Assembly: GCA_030040215.1 (NCBI GenBank)
Contig: JASHUD010000225.1
Span: 1 to 10,443 of the forward strand
DNA length: 10,443 nt
Source of the DNA: Methylovirgula sp.
GTDB taxonomy: Bacteria > Pseudomonadota > Alphaproteobacteria > Rhizobiales > Beijerinckiaceae
Direction: 5' to 3'
The notes beneath the pieces are model-generated. The model had not been told where the DNA came from, searched no databases, and worked only from the letters and a program-made list of their open reading frames with translations. This document shows positions 6,491 through 10,443 of this stretch, one piece after another (positions within the stretch are counted from its first letter, which is position 1; every line of letters starts with the position of its first letter). A program made the translations under genes and the position numbers.

Positions 6491-7618
6491 ATGTTATTTT
6501 CCAGCCAGTTCGCGGCGGTTTTTGGAACGATTGTGCCGTTTCTTTTCGTCCTCAGCATCGTCATCTTCTTTCACGAACTGGGGCATTTCCTGGTCGGGCG
6601 CCTCTGCGGCGTGAAAGTCGACGCATTTTCCCTCGGCTTCGGACCGGAAGTCGCCGCCTTCGTCGATCGTAAGGGCACGCGCTGGCGCATCGGCATTCTG
6701 CCGCTCGGCGGCTACGTGAAATTCCATGGCGATGCCAACGGCGCCTCGGAGAGCGACGCCGCGGCGGTCGCCACGCTGCCCGAAGCGGAGAAATCGACCA
6801 CCTTCTTCGCGCAAAAGGTATGGAAGCGGGCGCTTATCGTCGTCGCCGGGCCGGTCGCCAATTTCATTCTGGCGATCGTGATCTTCACAGGCATCTATTT
6901 TGTGCATGGACAGGGCATTCTCGTTCCGGAAATCGACAAGATTATTCCCGGAAGCGCCGCGCAAGCGGCCGGATTCGCACCCGGCGATATTGTCCTCTCG
7001 ATCGACGGCGCCAAGGTCGCGGGCTTTGAGGACATGCAACGGATCGTGCAGGCCTCGAGCGATACGCCGCTTTCCTTCGTAGTCGAGCGGCATGGACATG
7101 ATCTCACCCTCATTGCGACGCCGCGCCGCCGGGTGGTGACGACCCCGCTCGGCACCTCGCGAGTTGGCGTTCTCGGTGTGCAAGCCAACGCCACTGCGGC
7201 AAATTGGCATGTGCAGCGTTACGGCATCGTGGATTCGACCAAACTCGCCACCGCCGAAACGTGGTTTATCATCGAGCAGACCGGATCCTATGCCGGGCGG
7301 CTGATCACGGGACGCGAATCGACCGATCAATTGTCGGGGCCGATCCGCATCGCCGAAGTCTCCGGCCAGATGGCCAAAATCGGGATCGCGGCGCTTCTTA
7401 ATCTTGCCGCTGTTTTGTCAATATCGATTGGGATCCTCAATCTCCTGCCGATCCCGCTGCTCGATGGCGGCCATCTTTTCTACTATGCCATCGAAGCGGT
7501 ACGCGGAAAGGCGCTCAACGAGAGGATCCAGCAGGTCGGTTTCAGGATCGGTCTGACCTTGGTGGCCGGGCTAATGATCCTGGCCACCTACAACGACATT
7601 TTACGCCTCTCCAAATGA
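6491..7618 (+). CDS. rseP: RIP zinc metalloprotease RseP (site-2 protease)
   Basis: This 375-residue inner-membrane protease cleaves substrates inside the membrane, classically anti-sigma factors in envelope stress and leftover signal peptides. The zinc site HELGH is at 28-32 in the first transmembrane segment, followed by GVKVDAFSLGFGPE and RIGILPLGGYVKF, family landmarks. A second transmembrane segment begins near VVAGPVANFILAIVIF (about 117-132). One PDZ domain is visible at about 139-215, with IIPGSAAQAAGFAPGDIV. The second catalytic element NLLPIPLLDGGH contains the third zinc ligand D325, and a last transmembrane segment lies at the C terminus. At 375 residues it is shorter than the 450-residue, two-PDZ E. 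coli protein; a single PDZ and this length are normal for many alphaproteobacteria. GGAGA lies eight bases before the ATG. It follows dxr by 80 bases and precedes bamA, the standard order. No anti-sigma partner is in the window. Confidence 0.97.
   Translation: MLFSSQFAAVFGTIVPFLFVLSIVIFFHELGHFLVGRLCGVKVDAFSLGFGPEVAAFVDRKGTRWRIGILPLGGYVKFHGDANGASESDAAAVATLPEAEKSTTFFAQKVWKRALIVVAGPVANFILAIVIFTGIYFVHGQGILVPEIDKIIPGSAAQAAGFAPGDIVLSIDGAKVAGFEDMQRIVQASSDTPLSFVVERHGHDLTLIATPRRRVVTTPLGTSRVGVLGVQANATAANWHVQRYGIVDSTKLATAETWFIIEQTGSYAGRLITGRESTDQLSGPIRIAEVSGQMAKIGIAALLNLAAVLSISIGILNLLPIPLLDGGHLFYYAIEAVRGKALNERIQQVGFRIGLTLVAGLMILATYNDILRLSK
7561..7588 (+). other. Strong RNA hairpin inside the 3' end of rseP
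   Basis: GGTGGCCGGG (7561-7570) can pair with CCTGGCCACC (7579-7588) across an 8-base loop. That makes ten base pairs with one G-U, and it lies about 30 bases before the rseP stop. There is no immediate T-tract, so it is not a standard terminator. It may be a transcript processing or stability element ahead of bamA, or a by-product of codons for the final transmembrane helix. Confidence 0.4.
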
Positions 7619-8002
7619 GGGGCGCAGCGTATCTGGGCGAAAGCGAGGGGGATATTGCGGCGATTCGGTAGAAGCGGGGTGCAGCCTGTCCCGCGGCGCG
7701 CGGCTTGCACGAAGGAAGCGTGTCTTACTCGTCACGCAGCGGTGAAAACGGCGGACTGCCCGGCGAAGTCCATTTCCAGCGTGCCGCAAACCCTGTAGAA
7801 GCAAAGCCGGGACGTGGACAGTCGACGGCGGAAAACGCTGGCGAAACAACGATGCGGCTCGCGGCCCCGTCCGATTCCCGGACAACGGTCCGGCGTTGCA
7901 AATGCCGGCATTGGACCGGAGCAGATCTTGGATGCCGTACGGCAAGGTTGTTCCTTACCGCGCGGCGGAGACCAAAGCGAGAGATTCGGGGACCGGGCGT
8001 AG
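7619..8002 (+). other. rseP-bamA intergenic region, no convincing gene
   Basis: This 384-base stretch contains no recognisable protein. The longest open frame on the + strand (from a TTG near 7705 to 8013) encodes a composition-driven sequence with no domain, membrane segment or ribosome site, and it overlaps the bamA start. The region does hold inverted repeats near 7878-7918 (listed separately). I see no clear sigma-70 pair; a bamA promoter is expected somewhere here but cannot be placed with confidence. A TAG stop immediately precedes the bamA ATG in frame. Confidence 0.6.
7878..7918 (+). repeat. Nested inverted repeats in the bamA leader
   Basis: CCGGAC (7878-7883) and GTCCGG (7888-7893) form a perfect 6-base stem with an AACG loop. 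The centre of this element, CGGTCC (7886-7891), can instead pair with GGACCG (7913-7918). A perfect 12-base palindrome AATGCCGGCATT (7901-7912) lies between them. The two stems share bases and exclude each other. No T-run follows, so a simple terminator is unlikely; an operator or a structured leader is possible. Confidence 0.4.
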
Positions 8003-10443
8003 ATGCGCTTTGATCGGGGTCATTTGTTTCGGTGGCTTCTCGCCGTCCTGGTCGTGGCGCCGTTTCTTGCGACGGCGCCGGCGCGGGCGGCAGGCGTCGA
8101 GGTGGAGGGAAATCACCGCGTCGATAGCGAAACGATCGAGTCCTATTTCACCGGCGGCGATCCGGCCGCCGTCAACCAAGGCGTCAAGAATCTTTACGCG
8201 ACTGGGCAGTTCTCCGACATTCAGGTCGTTCACTCCGGCGGGCACGTCATCATCCGCGTCAAAGAAAACACGCTGATCAACCGCGTTGCCTTTGAAGGCA
8301 ACAGCAAGATCAAGACCGACCAGCTGACCTCCGCAATCCAATCGAAGACGCATGGCCCCTTCAGCCAGACGATCGTCGATGCCGACGTCGAGCGGATCAA
8401 AGACTTGTATCGTCGCGCCGGGCAGGCCGCCGCCGCCGTCACCTATAAGGTCGTCAATCTTACCAATGGGCGCGTCGACGTGGTTTTCCATATCGATGAA
8501 GGATCCAAGACCGGCGTGAAATCGATCGTCTTCGTCGGCAATCACGTTTTTTCTTCCGGCAAGCTGCGTGATCTCATGCAGACGACGGAAATGAACTGGC
8601 TGTCTTTCTTCAAGACGTCGGACGTCTACGATCCGGATCGATTGGCCTCGGACCTCGATCTCATCCGCCGTTTCTATCTCAAGAACGGCTACGCCGATTT
8701 CCACGTCGTCGGTTCGGACGTGCAATACGATCCGAAGCAAAAAGGCTACATCATCACGATCACGGTCGAAGAAGGCGTCCAATATAAGGTTGCCAGCACC
8801 GAGATCGAATCGCACATTGCCGGCATTGACGGCAACTCGCTGCGCTCGGCTTTGCGCGTCGTTCCCGGACAAATCTACAACGGCGATCTGGTCCAGAAAA
8901 CGACGGAAGCCATTACCCTAGATCTCGCCAAGCGCGGCTACGTTTTCTCGCAAGTGCATCCGCGCGGCGACCGCGATCCGGCGACCCGAACCGTGCGGAT
9001 CGTCTTTGTCGTCGACGAAGGTCCGCGAGTCTATATCGAGCGCATCGAGATTCGCGGCAACACACGCACGCGCGATTACGTCATCCGCCGCGAATTCGAC
9101 ATCAGCGAGGGTGACGCCTACAACAAGGTGCTGATCGATCGCGCCGAGCGGCGGCTCAATAATCTCGGTTTCTTCAAGAAGGTGACGATCACCAACGAAC
9201 CGGGTTCGGCTCCCGACCGGGTGGTCGTGGTGGTCACCGTCGAGGATCAGCCGACCGGCCAGTTCTCGGTTTCCGGCGGTTACTCGACCGCCGAGGGGAT
9301 CATCGGCGAAGTCGCGGTGCAGGAGAGCAACTTCATGGGCCGCGGCCAGTTCGCTCGGTTGTCGGTCATGCTCGGCCAATACGCCGAGGGCGTGACGTTT
9401 TCGTTCACCGAGCCGTATTTCCTCGATCATCGCCTGGCCGCGGGATTCGATCTGTTCGCCAAGAACAGCGAAGTCTCGGAATATGCGTTCTACAACGACT
9501 TCATGGTGGGCGGCACGTTGCGCCTCGGTCTGCCGGTGACCGATGAGATCTCTTTCTCGCCGCGCTATTCGCTCTATTCGTCGTATATCTCGATCCCCAA
9601 CAACGGGTATTTCCCATATAACGATTGTACCTATCCGATCGAGGGCGTCACCCCTTACAATACGAAGGCGGGAACCGCGGTTCCGAACTATCCGGCGGCC
9701 AGTTCGACCTACAACTGCTTGTCGAACGGCGAAGCCTCGCTCGCCTTGAAGCAGGCGCAAGGCACGACGGTCACTTCGATGCCGGGCTACGTGTTGTCGT
9801 ATAATTCTCTCGACAACATCAAAAACCCGACCGACGGCATTCACGCGGAATTGCATCAGGATTTCGCCGGCGCCGGCGGCACCGAGCATTACATCCGCTC
9901 GACCGCCGATTTCCGTTACTATCACGAGCTTTATTCGGATCTCGATATCGTCGGCATCGTGCATTTGCAGGGCGGCATCTTGAATTCTTACGGTGACAAT
10001 CAGCTCCGCATAATCGACAACTTCAATATGGGGCCGAGCCTGGTGCGCGGCTTCGCGCCGTTCGGCCTGGGTCCGCGCGACGTTTCTCCGGGCCTCGATC
10101 CCGGCGGCAATCCGCTCGGCGGCACCAAATATTGGGGCGCGTCGATTGAGAGTGATTTCCCGATCTGGGGCGTCCCGAAAGAGCTCGGCTTGAAGGGCGG
10201 CGTGTTCGCCGACGCGGGCGCACTCTGGGGCTACGAGGGCCAGACCAATTTTGCCGGGCCGAACCTCACACCTTGTTACACTTGCAAGGTCATCCCCTAC
10301 AATACGGCTCCCTATTTCACGCAGGGCAACACGATCACGGTCGGCGGCGACTCGACCGACATCCGTACTTCGGTCGGCGTCTCGCTGATTTGGCAGTCGC
10401 CAATGGGTCCGATCCGGTTCGATTTCGCCAAGGCGATCACCAA
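8003..10443 (+). CDS. bamA: Outer-membrane protein assembly factor BamA (C terminus cut by window edge)
   Basis: BamA is the Omp85-family core of the BAM complex, folding and inserting beta-barrel proteins into the outer membrane. The frame runs 813 codons to the edge with no stop, so probably only the last barrel strand or so is missing. A signal peptide covers about 1-29, ending in APARA. Five POTRA domains follow: about 30-91 (VEVEGNHRVDSETI), 92-171, 172-262, 263-343 and 344-420 (IEIRGNTRTRDYVIRREF). The barrel starts near 421 with GQFSVSGGYSTAEG. The Omp85 hallmark VRGF is at 681-684. Four cysteines sit in the barrel half: C542, C572, and C758-C761 as CYTC. An in-frame TAG directly precedes the ATG at 8003, so no longer ATG form exists. 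A strong ribosome site is not evident; GGGGA lies somewhat far upstream. Order after rseP is the usual alphaproteobacterial arrangement, normally continuing into lpxD-fabZ-lpxA. Confidence 0.97.
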   Translation, partial: MRFDRGHLFRWLLAVLVVAPFLATAPARAAGVEVEGNHRVDSETIESYFTGGDPAAVNQGVKNLYATGQFSDIQVVHSGGHVIIRVKENTLINRVAFEGNSKIKTDQLTSAIQSKTHGPFSQTIVDADVERIKDLYRRAGQAAAAVTYKVVNLTNGRVDVVFHIDEGSKTGVKSIVFVGNHVFSSGKLRDLMQTTEMNWLSFFKTSDVYDPDRLASDLDLIRRFYLKNGYADFHVVGSDVQYDPKQKGYIITITVEEGVQYKVASTEIESHIAGIDGNSLRSALRVVPGQIYNGDLVQKTTEAITLDLAKRGYVFSQVHPRGDRDPATRTVRIVFVVDEGPRVYIERIEIRGNTRTRDYVIRREFDISEGDAYNKVLIDRAERRLNNLGFFKKVTITNEPGSAPDRVVVVVTVEDQPTGQFSVSGGYSTAEGIIGEVAVQESNFMGRGQFARLSVMLGQYAEGVTFSFTEPYFLDHRLAAGFDLFAKNSEVSEYAFYNDFMVGGTLRLGLPVTDEISFSPRYSLYSSYISIPNNGYFPYNDCTYPIEGVTPYNTKAGTAVPNYPAASSTYNCLSNGEASLALKQAQGTTVTSMPGYVLSYNSLDNIKNPTDGIHAELHQDFAGAGGTEHYIRSTADFRYYHELYSDLDIVGIVHLQGGILNSYGDNQLRIIDNFNMGPSLVRGFAPFGLGPRDVSPGLDPGGNPLGGTKYWGASIESDFPIWGVPKELGLKGGVFADAGALWGYEGQTNFAGPNLTPCYTCKVIPYNTAPYFTQGNTITVGGDSTDIRTSVGVSLIWQSPMGPIRFDFAKAIT

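Noticed and set aside
7705..8013. 102-codon + strand frame in the rseP-bamA gap
   Set aside because: It begins at TTG without a clear ribosome site, has no domain or signal, and runs into bamA in another frame. It was kept only as part of the gap description.
8918..9964. 348-codon open frame on the minus strand opposite bamA (and another at 7955-8872)
   Set aside because: Both are antisense to POTRA and barrel coding sequence and show His/Asp/Val-rich composition typical of antisense GC-rich frames.

Overview
The window is a GC-rich (roughly 60%) chromosomal segment of an alphaproteobacterium. Gene order and protein character suggest the Hyphomicrobiales (Rhizobiales), possibly a Beijerinckiaceae-like or related lineage; that finer placement is an inference and not provable here. 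The core is the conserved alphaproteobacterial run pyrH-frr-uppS-cdsA-dxr-rseP-bamA, all on the + strand from 1886 to the right edge. Two minus-strand genes lie to its left.

Layout. 1-873 (-): N-terminal 291 codons of a TonB-dependent outer-membrane receptor, running off the left edge. 874-1050: spacer with a hairpin plus T-tract that looks like the terminator of the next gene. 1051-1695 (-): a NarL/FixJ-type response regulator with no kinase beside it. 1696-1885: divergent intergenic region with a weak candidate pyrH promoter. 1886-2608: pyrH. 2773-3333: frr. 3481-4263: uppS. 4260-5171: cdsA. 5175-6410: dxr. 6491-7618: rseP. 7619-8002: 384-base leader without a convincing gene but with inverted repeats. 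8003-10443: bamA, missing only its last residues at the right edge.

How the genes work together. PyrH makes UDP for RNA and for UDP-sugar precursors, and Frr recycles ribosomes. Dxr commits carbon to the MEP isoprenoid pathway, and UppS turns its products into the undecaprenyl carrier for peptidoglycan and O-antigen. CdsA makes CDP-diacylglycerol for phospholipids. RseP is the inner-membrane site-2 protease of envelope-stress signalling, and BamA inserts outer-membrane beta-barrels. The segment is therefore an envelope-biogenesis and growth locus. The TonB-dependent receptor on the left is itself the kind of barrel that BamA assembles.

I found no mobile element, CRISPR array, tRNA, rRNA or convincing new system. 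The points worth a second look are modest: a response regulator and receptor stand where rpsB-tsf is usual upstream of pyrH; the bamA leader can form alternative hairpins; there is a strong hairpin at the 3' end of rseP; and four cysteines, including a CxxC, lie in the BamA barrel region.
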